Source: Saxidomus purpurata (lineage: Eukaryota; Mollusca; Bivalvia; Venerida; Veneridae). Taken from it: a DNA stretch of 64,000 bases. The position numbers and the translations under genes are program-made. Where the stretch lies: NCBI GenBank assembly GCA_022818135.1, contig JAFMSR010000012.1, forward strand, positions 27,915,678 to 27,979,677, given 5' to 3'. This document shows positions 1-9,894 of this stretch, piece by piece. The notes under the pieces were generated by a model that saw only the letters and a program-made list of their open reading frames with translations, was not told the origin of the DNA and did not search any database. Positions within the stretch are counted from its first letter, which is position 1, and every line of letters starts with the position of its first letter.

Positions 1-55
1 GGCAAGTGGACTTGTACCAAGGTGAGCGATATAGGGCCATCTTGGCCCTCTTGTT
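1..55 (+). mobile_element. 3' end of a family A element (truncated by window edge)
   Basis: The segment carries the 3' signature shared by families A and C: a GGTGAGCGATAT box, then a hairpin (AGGGCCA-TCT-TGGCCCT), then CTCTTGTT. The rest of the element lies upstream of the window. Compare the same terminus at about 1433-1472, 3190-3228, 25052-25088 and 30795-30832. Confidence 0.7.
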
Positions 56-99
56 AAGAATTGTAATTAAAGTAGCAAACTTAGTGAATTAGTCTGAAC

Positions 100-456
100 T
101 AAACTGAGGTCCGTTGAGGTCGATCTCAAAGTGCTTACTGTACCGGTAATAGTCAAAAGTATTTCACCTGAATTCAGTTGAGCCAATTATACATTTGTCA
201 GGGTTAAAACGTACTCCTTTTTCTCTAGCACGTGCAAGCACATTTCTGAGATTGTTGTCATGTTCTTGCTGAGTCTGTCCGTATACTACAAGTCGTCAAT
301 TATCGATGTGACACCGGGTAATTCCTCAAAGAATTCGTCGATTTTCCTTGAAAATATGTCTTGAGAACTGCAAATTCTGTAAACGTAGATATCGATAGCG
401 TCCAAACGGACTGTTGAATGTAGTCAGGAATGATGATTCCTCTGTCAATTTTATTG
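100..456 (-). pseudogene. Ty3/gypsy-like reverse transcriptase fragment, frameshifted
   Basis: Read on the minus strand, three frames in succession give recognisable Ty3/gypsy RT blocks. The first is ESSFLTTFNSPFGRYRYLRL (about 441-382). The second is a segment with ELPGVTSIIDDL around 345-291, where IDD corresponds to the catalytic [Y/F]xDD region. The third has VYGQTQQEHDNNL and REKGVRFNPDKCIIG (about 290-190). At least two frameshifts and a stop right after IIDDL show it is dead. No LTR, integrase or protease is present. The upstream side abuts the family A element at about 456. Family assignment rests on the motif order known for Ty3/gypsy RT; the clade is not resolved. Confidence 0.8.
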
Positions 457-1472
457 GTGGTCACTTAGTTTTGCATAGGCTTTATATAGGAAAAACTTTA
501 AAAATCTTCTTCTCTGAAACCACAAGGCCTAGAGCTTAGATATTTGGCATGTAGCATTGTCTAGTGGACCTCTGCCAAGATTGTTCAAATTATGACCCCT
601 ACCAAAATTGTTCAAAGAATTCCATTCCATGCAGAACTCTGGTTGCTATGGCAAAAAATAGGAAAAACTTTAAAAATCTTCTCCTCTGAAACCACAAGGC
701 CTAGAGCTTAGATATTTGGCATGTAGCATTGTCTAGTGGACCTCTACCAAGATTGTACAAATTATGACCCGAGGGTCAAAATTGACCCCACGGGGGTGGT
801 CACTTAGTTTTACATAGGCTTTATATAGGAAAAACTTTAAAAATCTTCTTCTCTGAAACCACAAGGCCTAGAGCTAAGATATTTGGCATGTAGCATTGTC
901 TAGTGGACCTCTACCAAGATTGTTCAAATTATGACCCCCGGGTCAAAATTGACGCCGCGCGGGTGGGCACTTAGTTTTTGTATAGGAATATATAGGAAAA
1001 ACTTTAAAAATCTTCTTCTCTGAAGCCACAAGGCCTAGAGCTTAGATATTTGACATGTAGCATTGTCTAGTTGACTTCTACCAAGATTGTTCAAATTATG
1101 ACCCCTGGGTCAAAATTGACCCTGGGGGGTGGTTACTTAGTTTTGCATAGGCATATATAGGAAAAACTTTAAAAATCTTCTTCTTCACAGGGCCTAGAGC
1201 ATAGATATTTAGCATGTAGCATGGCTTAGTAGACATCTTCATAGTTTGTTCAAATTATTACCCTTGGGTCAATATTGGCCCGGCCCAGGAGGTCTCTTAT
1301 TTTACAAAGACATAATATATAGGAAAACCTATTTGGTATGTAACATTGTCTTGTGGTCTTCCACCTACTTTGGTCAAATCATGCCTCTTGGGTCAAAATC
1401 GACCACACCCATCAGGCAAGTGGACTTGTATTTAGGTGAGCAATATAGGGCCATCATGGCCTTCTTGTTTTA
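457..1472 (+). mobile_element. Family A element, six ~167-bp core repeats plus 3' terminus
   Basis: The block aggaaaaactttaaaaatct recurs at about 488, 660, 827, 994, 1159 and 1321, giving spacings of 172, 167, 167, 165 and 162 bp. Each unit also has ttagatatttggcatgtagc and a tail resembling ccaagattgttcaaattatg. The array ends in ggtgagcaatata, the hairpin GGCCATCATGGCC and TTCTTGTT near 1472. No 5' terminus is visible, so the copy is 5'-truncated against the gypsy relic. The last unit is the most diverged. Several short reading frames here are repeat artefacts. Confidence 0.8.
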
Positions 1473-1616
1473 TGAACCTTTCATTTGCATGTAGAATAAA
1501 CAGAGGTATTGAAAGGAACACATACATACCTTTTGAAGTGTTACCAGATTCACAAGTTTACATTTTTCAGAGAGGACATGACCTACAAAGTAATCAATGC
1601 CATCAATGCTCTATAG

Positions 1617-1781
1617 ATTGTGTTGTCTAGTTCAATCAGATTTTCTAAGACAGTGGAAGTAAACGATCACATCATTGTACCTTTGCTGCTAGAAGAGAAA
1701 CGTTTCGCTGGATCAAAGCAAACCTTGTCTCAGGCTGTGATATTCCCACAGAGATCTAGTGTTACAGCAAAAATTGTGAAG
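1617..1781 (+). CDS. Candidate internal exon of a host gene (exon 1 of 3 seen)
   Basis: An open frame (…RFSKTVEVNDHIIV…TAKIVK) runs to a good splice donor, AAG|GTATGTG, at 1781/1782. The same frame has a TAG at 1614-1616, so the exon must begin downstream of that, perhaps at the acceptor-like ttgtgttgtctag (1630) or at ctatag (1616). It ends in phase 0. That matches the phase of the exon at 3481, giving a junction TAKIVK|FLPDD. The family is not recognised. The 5' boundary is uncertain, and no promoter or start codon can be assigned. Confidence 0.4.
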
Positions 1782-2607
1782 GTATGTGATTTTTTTTGTA
1801 TTTTCAATGAACTTGTAGTTCCATTTGCAACATAAATTTCTATTCCTTCAAAGTGCTGAGAATGCTAAAAACTCCAAATCCATAGATGAGTAGTGCTGCA
1901 GCTTTGTCTTTGCACTTAAATAGCAATTGTACTACATACCCATGCTGAAGTCTCCCTGTTGTGCTCTGTGACAAAGCTACCTACACTGCAATATAAATGG
2001 GCTGGTATAAAAGATAGACTTATGTTTTGAAACATGGAAATATGATGTGATTGAGTAATCACCAATATACGCTTCTCCTCTTTGAATACTGAGAGTAACC
2101 TAGAAAATGGTCAGAATCCTCAATTTTTCCGCTATATTTGATATGTGGTGAGTAAAAGATGCACTAAATTAAGACTTAAGCATTAGACTGAATATATTTA
2201 TCTCTCTTAATTTAAAAATTGAGGTACTTCTGAGATGAAAACTGTAGACACAGTCTACTTTTTTGGAAATGAAAGAATTGTACATGTAGCTTGTAATTGA
2301 GTTGTCCTTCGTTTCGTAAAGGGCGCAATATACGCTGACAAAAATTAGAGATAACCACTTTTCACATTTCAGGCGCAATCTACACTGAGAGAAATGGAAA
2401 TACGATTACTTTTCCACAGCCAAAAGTTTTAAATGCAGCTACACCTTTAAAGTTATATTACCCTTCAAAATGGTCTCATTGATTTATTGTTAAGAGTGAT
2501 GCTCAAAACACAGTGGATGCTTTAAAAACATATAAGAAATAAGTTTTACCAAGTTATTTCTCTTATTGACGAATACAAATTGAGATATACATAACCAAAA
2601 GGATGGA

Positions 2608-3229
2608 TTTTTAGCTCACCTGGCACAAAGTGCCAGAGTGAGCTATTAGGATCGCATTCCGTCTGGCATACATCAGTCCACCATTTCCTTCAAAGGACAT
2701 CTCTGAAACCACTGGGCCAATGTTGATGAAACTTTGCAGAGATGTTCCTTGCATCAGGCTCTATCAAACTTGTTCACAGAATTCCATTCCTTGCAGAACT
2801 CTGGTTGCTATGGCAACAAATAGGAAAAACTTTAAAAATCTTCTTCTCTTAAACCACAAGGCCTAGAGCTTAGATATTTGGCATGTAGCATTATCTAGTA
2901 GACCTCTAACAAGATTGTTAAAAATCTTGTTCTTTGAAACTGCAAGGCCTAGAGATTAGAATATTTGGCATGTAGAAATGCCTAGTGGACCTCTACCAAG
3001 ATTGTTCAAATCATGACCCTGGTGTTAAAATTAAGGGGAGGACACTTAATTTCACACAGGCTTATATAGCGAAATTTTTGAGAAACCAGGCAGGCAGAGC
3101 TAAGATATTTGGAATGTTACTTAGCATTGTGTAGTGGACCTCTACGAATTGTTTTAAAGTCATGACCCCTTGTATTATAGCCAATGGTAGTCAGGTGAGT
3201 GATGTAGGGCCATGATGGCCCTCTTGTTA
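2608..3229 (+). mobile_element. Complete short family A element within the intron
   Basis: It starts with TTTTAGCTCACCTGGC, where CTGGCACAAAGTGCCAG (2620-2636) is itself an inverted repeat. It contains about 2.5 degraded ~167-bp core units (cagaactctggttgctatgg, taggaaaaactttaaaaatc, gatatttggcatgtag). It ends with CAGGTGAGTGATGT, the hairpin AGGGCCAT-G-ATGGCCCT, and CTCTTGTT at 3228. The 5' CTCACCTG and 3' CAGGTGAG are subterminal inverted repeats. No coding capacity. The structure suggests a non-autonomous Helitron/Helentron-like element. Confidence 0.75.
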
Positions 3230-3480
3230 ATTTTGACTAGGATAGTCAAAAAATATTTGTACAGATTTCCTCTGTATTCAATGTGAATGAAACTGTTATA
3301 CAGATTGTTAGTTTGGGGTTATAACTGTGGCAATATTTATTATTCTAGGAGTTTAAATCACTGATTAATGTTTTATTTGAAATTATGATGGTCACTTTGA
3401 ACGGTAAGTTCATCAAGAATAATACGTAATTTTAATGGTTTAGCACCTGCTTTATGTTTTGATTATTCTTGCATTTCCAG

Positions 3481-3641
3481 TTTCTTCCTGACGACAGCAT
3501 CAGTATAACTGTGACAGAAGAAAACTCAGTCCACTTTAGTAAAAGACCAAGACTTTTGTATACAACCAAACGAAGTAACTTCTCAGTTTGTTCTGGATAA
3601 TATCTATGAAGTCATGTGCTACGACTTTTACAGCAATAAAG
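3481..3641 (+). CDS. Candidate internal exon (exon 2 of 3), with a one-base frameshift
   Basis: It follows a strong acceptor (gattattcttgcatttccag, ending 3480). The first frame reads FLPDDSISITVTEENSVHFS. Dropping one base in the AAAA run near 3541-3544 continues into KDQDFCIQPNEVTSQFVLDN and on to …YSNK, ending at a phase-1 donor, AAAG|GTACTC (3641/3642). The following exon at 4255 supplies GT, making a Gly codon, so phases match across that intron. The frame switch could be a homopolymer error in the assembly, a polymorphism, or evidence of a pseudogene. The GTACTC donor is weaker than consensus. Confidence 0.45.
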
Positions 3642-4254
3642 GTACTCATTTAACAGTACTGTCAAATTGAATCAAAATATACTGTCATTGCTTTCACTCC
3701 ACAGAAATTTGGTAAGCAATGTATCTGATAGATTAGTCCATTTGAAAAATTTGGCACAGAGCGCGACATGTTTTCCTGTGCTCCCAAAGGTACATAAGAC
3801 AGTTTCTCATTGAATACTTGATTTTCTCTTCAACTTATGAGTATTATAGATTTCACTGAATACATTAAACATTTATTGCTTCAAACCTTTGTCATTTTGC
3901 AATAGTAAATATATACATGTTACAATTCCTTATAGAATAATCAGTAAGACAACAATTTATGTGAAGCTTAATTTACTCTATTACATTTTAGTGTCCTTAC
4001 TCTTAAATGAAAAGGCACTATTTCTTTGGCTGAAGATGTATTGATTTGCATAACAGCCTCAATTTCTGATCACAGAAAACACATCATCACTGAACTATGG
4101 CTGTTTCATCTAACAAGTATGCTGGTTATGAAGTATACAAGTGCTAAATAACAGCTTGTCATCTGCCTCAAGTCTTCTCACATTTTCTTTTACAGTTTCC
4201 CTATATATATATTTATATCTGTACACATTTATGAGACATTCATACATTTTTCAG

Positions 4255-4529
4255 GTTGCCACAAGAAGAAGCGGGTAAACAACATCTGTACAGTATGTCA
4301 GGGGGATCAGAAATCATGGACATACATGGCTAAAGTATCAATTGCTTCAGCTGACACAGACAACCAGAAGAAACTTGCACTGTTCCAAACTGATTTAGAG
4401 AAACTGTTTGGAATATACCATGGTGCTTCAAATGAGAATGATGTTTTGAACAAAATGATATCTCATTTGCCTGTTGAATTCTCAGCAAAACTGAATGGCA
4501 ACAATCTATACAATGTTGCAAAGTGTTAA
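4255..4529 (+). CDS. Candidate terminal exon: zinc-ribbon/OB-fold-like C-terminus
   Basis: It follows a strong acceptor (catacatttttcag, ending 4254), enters in phase 1 and reads 90 residues to TAA at 4527-4529. The start has a Cys pattern, GCHKKKRVNNICTVCQG, which with an upstream Cys in the previous exon (YEVMC) could form a four-ligand zinc ribbon. It is followed by SWTYMAKVSIA and ALFQTDLEKLFG. The order (Cys..Cys-Lys-Lys, CxxC, hydrophobic strand, then a helix resembling ESAEAILG) recalls the C-terminal DNA-binding OB domain of RPA70-type proteins. This is a pattern match by eye, not a search. It could instead be a taxon-restricted protein. Single-stranded DNA binding is inference only. 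Confidence 0.5.
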
Positions 4530-5430
4530 ATTCTCAACAAACATTTGTAGTTGGTTTATATACCTGCAAAACCTGTGGTTACTGACATAGGTAGATACAA
4601 TACTACATTACATAAAAAAGAAATAACAAGTGAAGTTATTTTTGAGAATAAACTACAACTGGACATAGATAGCATTTAACGTTACAAGAAAACCATTGAT
4701 GCAAAGCATGTTAATATAAATATTACATTTGCATAATTGCAGTTTCAGATCTATTAAAGGTTTAAATATTTAGCAAGTTCACTCTTGACTTCTCTGATGT
4801 ATTAAACTTGAAACATTGAATCACTTATTTCTTGCAGCAAATACTTAAGTTTAATTCTAATTTCAATTTTACATCCTTGCAAAAGTGTATACAGATGACA
4901 ATACATTGATTCCATTGTTTATACATTTGTATACAAACTGAAGTTTAAGTCACTGCAGAATCCTTTGATCTTTTTTGTATGTACTCATCATTTAAAGACT
5001 TGTTTTTCACAGTTTCTTATTTGTTCTGAATGAAGTAATTTTCTAGTTAGCAGATGTTATGTTGGTTTACATGTACTTCTTGAAGATTTTGTGTGTCAAA
5101 TAGTTCACTATATTTTTTGCAGACAATTGCTTGCATTTACATTTTCTGCTATACTTAACTTGTAAACATGAGTTGTGTCTTTTTTGCAGTAAATATTTTG
5201 TAAACTGTAATGTCTTTTGAGAAAATTTAATTCAGTTTAAATTTTGACTATCTAGGGTAATTTTATACACATAACTGTATATAATACCGCTACCAAAATG
5301 CTCGCTTTCCGATTGGTTAATCGATCCGTGTACATATTTGATCGATACGGCTCCATTTTAAGATTATTGAAAATACATATTCTTGTGAAATAGCGCAATA
5401 ATTTTAAATTGCGGTATTATATAATCGTTT

Positions 5431-5555
5431 ACGGGTTTTTGCCGTGTACATCTGGACATGTACCCTGTTTGTATGTAGGTGCCCCTCGCCTTACGGCTCG
5501 GGCGACATACAATACAAAAAGGGTACATATCCAGATGTACACGGCAAAAACCCGT
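5431..5555. repeat. Large near-perfect inverted repeat (foldback hairpin)
   Basis: The left arm begins ACGGGTTTTTGCCGTGTACA and the right arm ends TGTACACGGCAAAAACCCGT. The arms are about 50 bp with few mismatches. The GC-rich loop (gcccctcgccttacggctcgggc) folds again on itself. The flanking gcggtattatat (5411) is the reverse complement of atataataccgc (5279), extending the symmetry outwards. Small frames on both strands across it are by-products of the palindrome. It looks like a MITE or foldback element. Confidence 0.75.
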
Positions 5556-5649
5556 ATAACTAATAATGTTTATACCCCAGAAATGAAGTTTTGGGGTGAA
5601 TATAGGTGTCATCCGGTGGTTGGTCTGTCGGGCAGGCCATCAGGCAGTC

Positions 5650-6085
5650 TGTTGCTTTTCCTTGTCCAGAGCATAACTTGAAAAGTACTAGTTAGAATTC
5701 AATACAACTTCATCTAATGGTCAAGTACATCGAGAGGAAGTGCACTGTACAAGAACCACAACTCTTTCTTGACTCATTACAGAGTTATTGCCCTTAGTTA
5801 CTTTTCCTTGTCTGGAGCATTACTTGAAAACTACTGGTTCGAATTCAATACAACTTCATACAATGGTCTAGCACAATGAGAGAAAGTGCAGTGTACAAGA
5901 ACCATAACTCCATCTTGACTCATTACAGAGTTATTGCCCTTTGTTACTTTTCTTTGTCCGGAGCATTACTTGATAACTACTTGTTGGAATTCAATACAAT
6001 TTCATATAATGGTCAAGCACAATGAGAGGAAGTGCAGTGAACAAGAACCGTGACTCTGTCTTGACTAATTACAGAGTTATTGCCA
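5650..6085 (+). repeat. Three ~146-bp tandem repeats
   Basis: The block acagagttattgccc recurs near 5780, 5926 and 6072 (146-bp spacing). Each unit carries ttgtcYggagcattacttgaaaac and gaattcaatacaactt. The unit resembles core repeats of other interspersed elements in this window in size and in lacking any coding sequence. Confidence 0.7.
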
Positions 6086-6813
6086 AGAAAAATGTCTCTA
6101 TTTTAGTTCTTTTTTGCAAGGTATTCTGTTACTACGAACTTCTTCAGTTTATAAAGCAGTCTTTTGGGGGTATTAATCACATTAAGCAATAGGTCTAGTT
6201 TATACTTATTCTGCACAGTTTTTAAATTGTTCTAAATGAAGTATTTTTCTAGTCATAAGGTGTTATGCAGAATTATATGCAGTTCTTGAAGTGTTTTAAA
6301 GTTTTATTGTAGCACTTAATTGCTCACATTTTCATGTCCTGCTGCTATATTTCACTTTTTAACATGAGTACCGGAACACCTATTTTTCTTACAATAAACA
6401 TTTCTAAATTGTTATGTGCTTTGATAAAAATTAATTCAGTTAAAATTTGACTTCTTTGGTATATTTTTACACATACAGTATGTTTGTTTCATTGCTTGTA
6501 AAAAAAAACTCAAGTTCACATTTTATCTTAATTATGTTCCTTTAGCCTTTTATGTGCTAGTAACATTAAGACTTGTTCTTCATAGTGTTCAATTTGTTCT
6601 ACATGATGTATATCTCTGGTCAGCAGATGTTACATGGAATTAGATGCAGTTCTCGAACAGTTGAAAGTTTAAAATGAATTACTAATATGCGCAGACACTT
6701 GTTCACATTTGGATGTTTTGCTGTATTAACTTGTAAACATGTGTTTCCCATTTCTTGCAATAAATTGTCAGCTGGCATATGATTTCAGAATGTTTAAATT
6801 AAGTTTAGATTTT

Positions 6814-7651
6814 TAGCTCGACTGTTCGAAGAATAAGGAGAGCTATCCTAGTCACCCGAGCGTCGGCGTAACCACTTATGTTAAAGTTTGCGTACCACCT
6901 CAAATATTTTCAAAGTCCATTGACATATGGCTTTGAAACTTTGCACACTTGTTCACCATCATGCCCCCAACCTGTACACAGGAGGAGGTAATTCTATCAA
7001 GCATTTTGACAAAATTATGCCCCTTTTTCTACTTAGAATTTACGTTAAAGTTTGCTTATCACCTTAAATATTTTCCAATTCAATTGTCATCTGGCTTTGA
7101 AACTTTGCACACTTGTTCACCATCATGCCCCCAACCTGTACACAGGAGGAGGTAACTCTATCAAGCCTTTTGACAGAATTATGCCCCTTTTTCAACTTAG
7201 AATTTATGTTAAAGTTTGCGTACCACCTCTAATATTTTCAAAGTGCATTGACATTTGGCTTTGAAACTTTGCATACTTGTTCACCATCATGTCCCCAATC
7301 TCTACACAATAGGAGGTAACTCTATCAAGCATTGTGACATAATTATGCCCCCTTTTGGACTTAGAATTTATGTTTAAGTTGGTGTGCCACCCCAAATATT
7401 TTCAAAGTCCATTGAGAAATTGCTTTGAAACTTTGCACCTGTGTTCACAATCATGACCCCAACCTGCACACAGGAGGGATAACTCTATCAAGCTTTGTGA
7501 CAGAATTATGCCCCTTTTTCAACTTAGAATTTATGTTTAAATTATGGTCTTCTTTTTCATTTGGTTTAGAATTGGGCCTTTTACTTAAAGCTTATATTAT
7601 ACAATCAAGCACTGAAAATAGTCAAGCGCACTGTCAACTGACAGCTCTTGT
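6814..7651 (+). mobile_element. Family B element with four 164-bp core repeats
   Basis: The 5' end is TTTTTAGCTCGACTGTTCGAAG. The core unit (ctttgaaactttgcac … acaggagg … attatgccccttttt … acttagaattta) repeats with ctttgaaact at about 6931, 7095, 7259 and 7423, exactly 164 bp apart. The 3' end is aatagtcaagcgca, a hairpin CTGTCA-AC-TGACAG, then CTCTTGT at 7651. It splits unit 3 of the surrounding tandem repeats, which supplies an empty-site comparison: paralogous units read attttgact or atttgact at this point. No unique target duplication is visible, only extra T residues. Reading frames inside are repeat artefacts. Confidence 0.8.
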
Positions 7652-8560
7652 AACTTCCTTTGGTATTTTTGTACACATAGCTGTATGTTTATTCCATTGC
7701 TAGCTTAAAAACTTGAACTCAAGTTGTTACTTAATTATGTTCCTTTAACCTTGTATGTATATAGTTGACATGTGTTTGGCAGAATGAAATGCAGTTCATC
7801 AAGTGCTTTAAAGTCTCCAATAGTATACTAATTTTCCCAGACAGTTGCTCATTTTTTGATTTTCTACTGAATTACTTTGGTAAGCATAAGTTTACCTATT
7901 TCTTACCAGAAATATTTGTTAACTGCTTCGAAAAGGTATATATACTACTCTTACTGTTCACACTGTTTGCTGAATTTTTACACATATTCATATTTATATT
8001 CTATTACTCGTTCAAAAATGCGATCTCAAATTATCAACAATTTGCTTAATGTCCGTTTCCTCTCAGTAAATATTCAAAGTTTTTTTTCTACAGTTTTCTC
8101 CTATGTTAACAGTGCAAAGCTTGCTCTAGTCGATGATCTCCTATTGCATTCATATTGTTACATTGTCTTCTTTATAGTATTTGTATGTATTGTTAAATTA
8201 AGATGTATGAAATACCATTATTGTTTATCGTAATTGTCTCTGTGCTTGTAAATTTTATACGACTAATGAATGTAAGTTATCTGTCCGGTGTAAACTCTAC
8301 AGTAAACATTTCATTTTATGTGAACTTCTGCACAAGCAACATATGAGCTATTAGATCTTTGGTTAGTTCACTTGAATAGTTATGGCTGATTGAAATATTT
8401 TATTGAGTAACCCCTGGCACCTGTATATTGTCTCTTGGTGCAAGTACAAACTTTTCAATACTCACTTTACAGAAAAACCATTGCTTGATTTTTATGTTAT
8501 TTTGTACATTTATATTGTCATGCCTTTTTACCTTACCTGCACACAGGGTGCTCAAGGTAA

Positions 8561-9000
8561 GCTATTGTTACTAACAGGTGTTTGTTGCTTACCTCTTCAG
8601 AGTGATAATGTTATACTAGTCTATTAATCTTTGATTGCATTTCACATATACATTGCTTGTTCTTGTTGATATTTTTGATACCACTTTTGATATACATGTA
8701 TGAATAAAAATATATTTTAATTTGTTTCGTCTTGTAATTATCTTTTTAAAAATGTTGACGGACGACGGACAATTATCGATCTCATTTAACATTGGACACT
8801 GTTTTTATTTACCCTTTTATCAAATTATGTCGCCCTTTAACAAAAGGCTTTGTGCATAAAGTGATAAATATTTCTCTGCAATATCATAAAAACAAGTATT
8901 GCTAGGAACAACAGTCAATTTTATGTGTTAGACATTTTTCTTGGTAATTTCACAGCTACGAGCTTTATTTCATTCACTGTCCTTGAGCTTCATAGAGAAT
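8561..9000. other. AT-rich intergenic stretch
   Basis: No gene is seen. AATAAA at 8703-8708 could serve as a polyadenylation signal for the plus strand but is common by chance in such DNA. A short gacggacgacgga motif near 8757 resembles the gtccgtccg repeats at 9.9-12 kb in reverse orientation. Confidence 0.4.
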
Positions 9001-9710
9001 GTTTAAGCTTAACTAGCACTAAGTGCCAGGTTAAGCTATAAGAATCACTTGCCATTTGTCTTCCATTTCTTTTAAACACCATCTTTTCTGGTAACACTAG
9101 GCCAATGTTAATGAAACTTTACAGAAATGTTCCTTGCATGAAGCCCTACCAATGGCATTCAAAGAATTGGCAATCAAAGGAGAAATGTTTAAACATCCGC
9201 CACTGAGTACTTCTGGTACTGTTCAGGTATTTACTTTGTCCATCAAAATCTTAAACCAGTCAAATGGTATTTAAATGTTTTGGATTTTGTAACCTCTTTT
9301 CTCAGCTAGCTGAATTATATATTAAATTAAATCAAGTGGTTATTAAAGTTTTCCAATTATGTGTGATCCAGCAGGGTTATTTTTTCTTATTTTTAGGATC
9401 GCAATCCGTCCATCATACAGCGTACATCGTACATGGTACATCCATTATCATTTTCCTTCTAACAACATCATCTATGAATTCACTAGGCCAATGATGATAT
9501 AACTCGGCAGGTTTTTTCCTTGCATGAAGCCCTTTCCTAGCTGTTCAAATAATTTTATTCCATGCAGAACTGGTTTCCATGGCAAACTTAAACAATCGTC
9601 TCAAGAACAGAGCTTAGATATTTGGCATGTGGCATTAACTAGTGGACCACCACCAAGATTGTTCAAATTATGATATAATTGACTCTGCCAGCGGGTGTCA
9701 CTTCTTTTTT
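9001..9710 (+). mobile_element. Decayed family A pieces
   Basis: Degraded 5' end (agcttaactagcactaagtgccaggttaagctat) at about 9008, then aatgttaatgaaactttacagaaatgttccttgcat. A second 5'-like block (aggatcgcaatccgtc) lies near 9396, and family A core (catgcagaactggtttccatggc, gatatttggcatgtggcatt, ccaccaagattgttcaaatt) at 9560-9680. The two 5' blocks in a row suggest tandem or nested copies. No 3' hairpin remains. Confidence 0.6.
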
Positions 9711-9860
9711 GTAGAGGTTGCATTTTTCATTGGACCTTCATTAAACTTCTTCAGTATGATTGCCTTGCTGAAATCTAGGTCAAGTTCGAACATGGGTCAT
9801 CTTGGGTCAAAATAGCTACCTGTACACCTTTAAGAGGCTGTATCTTCCTTAAACATACTC
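9711..9860 (+). mobile_element. Family C-type core fragment
   Basis: gaggttgcatttttcattgg, followed by aaatctaggtcaagttcgaa and gggtcatcttgggtcaaaat, matches the ~120-135-bp core repeat of the family C elements at 24.2 and 29.8 kb. Only about one unit is present. Confidence 0.5.
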
Positions 9861-9894
9861 TTATAATTATATTTAACACATGGATCTATAGGTA

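Larger units (their letters stand above)
5281..6172. mobile_element. Foldback/tandem composite insertion
   Basis: It interrupts unit 1 of the ~365-bp tandem repeats after cataactgtat. The left edge is ATAATACCGCTACCAAAA and the right edge TTTTGGGGGTATTAAT, an imperfect inverted pair. It contains a strong hairpin (5431-5555) followed by three ~146-bp repeats (5650-6085). Boundaries are approximate, because part of the interrupted unit is missing on the right side. No coding capacity. Confidence 0.45.
4640..8560 (+). repeat. Degenerate ~365-bp AT-rich tandem units, interrupted by two insertions
   Basis: Related blocks recur. ttctgaatgaagtaattttctag appears at about 5024, with diverged copies near 6231 and 6597. 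Other shared blocks are the acttgtaaacatg segment, ttgcagtaaatatttt, and a stretch resembling acacataactgtat. Units 2 and 3 are about 367 bp apart. Units 1 and 2 are separated by an extra ~0.84 kb (foldback composite at 5281-6172). Unit 3 is split by a family B element (6814-7651). Earlier (4640-4990) and later (7757-8560) units are more diverged. This lies just downstream of the candidate terminal exon, so it may be 3' UTR or simply intergenic. AATAAA occurs at 8703. No gene is seen. Confidence 0.6.

Noticed and set aside
3349..3403. Additional exon between acceptor tattattctag and donor ACG|GTAAGT
   Set aside because: Splice signals are good and the frame is open, but it would enter in phase 0 and leave in phase 1, giving an immediate TGA in the next exon. 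The direct junction 1781 to 3481 keeps the frame. It could still be an alternative exon.
5364..5681. Overlapping frames on both strands
   Set aside because: They lie across a large inverted repeat, so each strand mirrors the other. No domain likeness.
7877..8233. 118-codon Phe/Tyr/Ser-rich frame
   Set aside because: Falls in the decayed ~365-bp tandem units. Composition follows T-rich DNA, and an overlapping frame of similar length is equally open.
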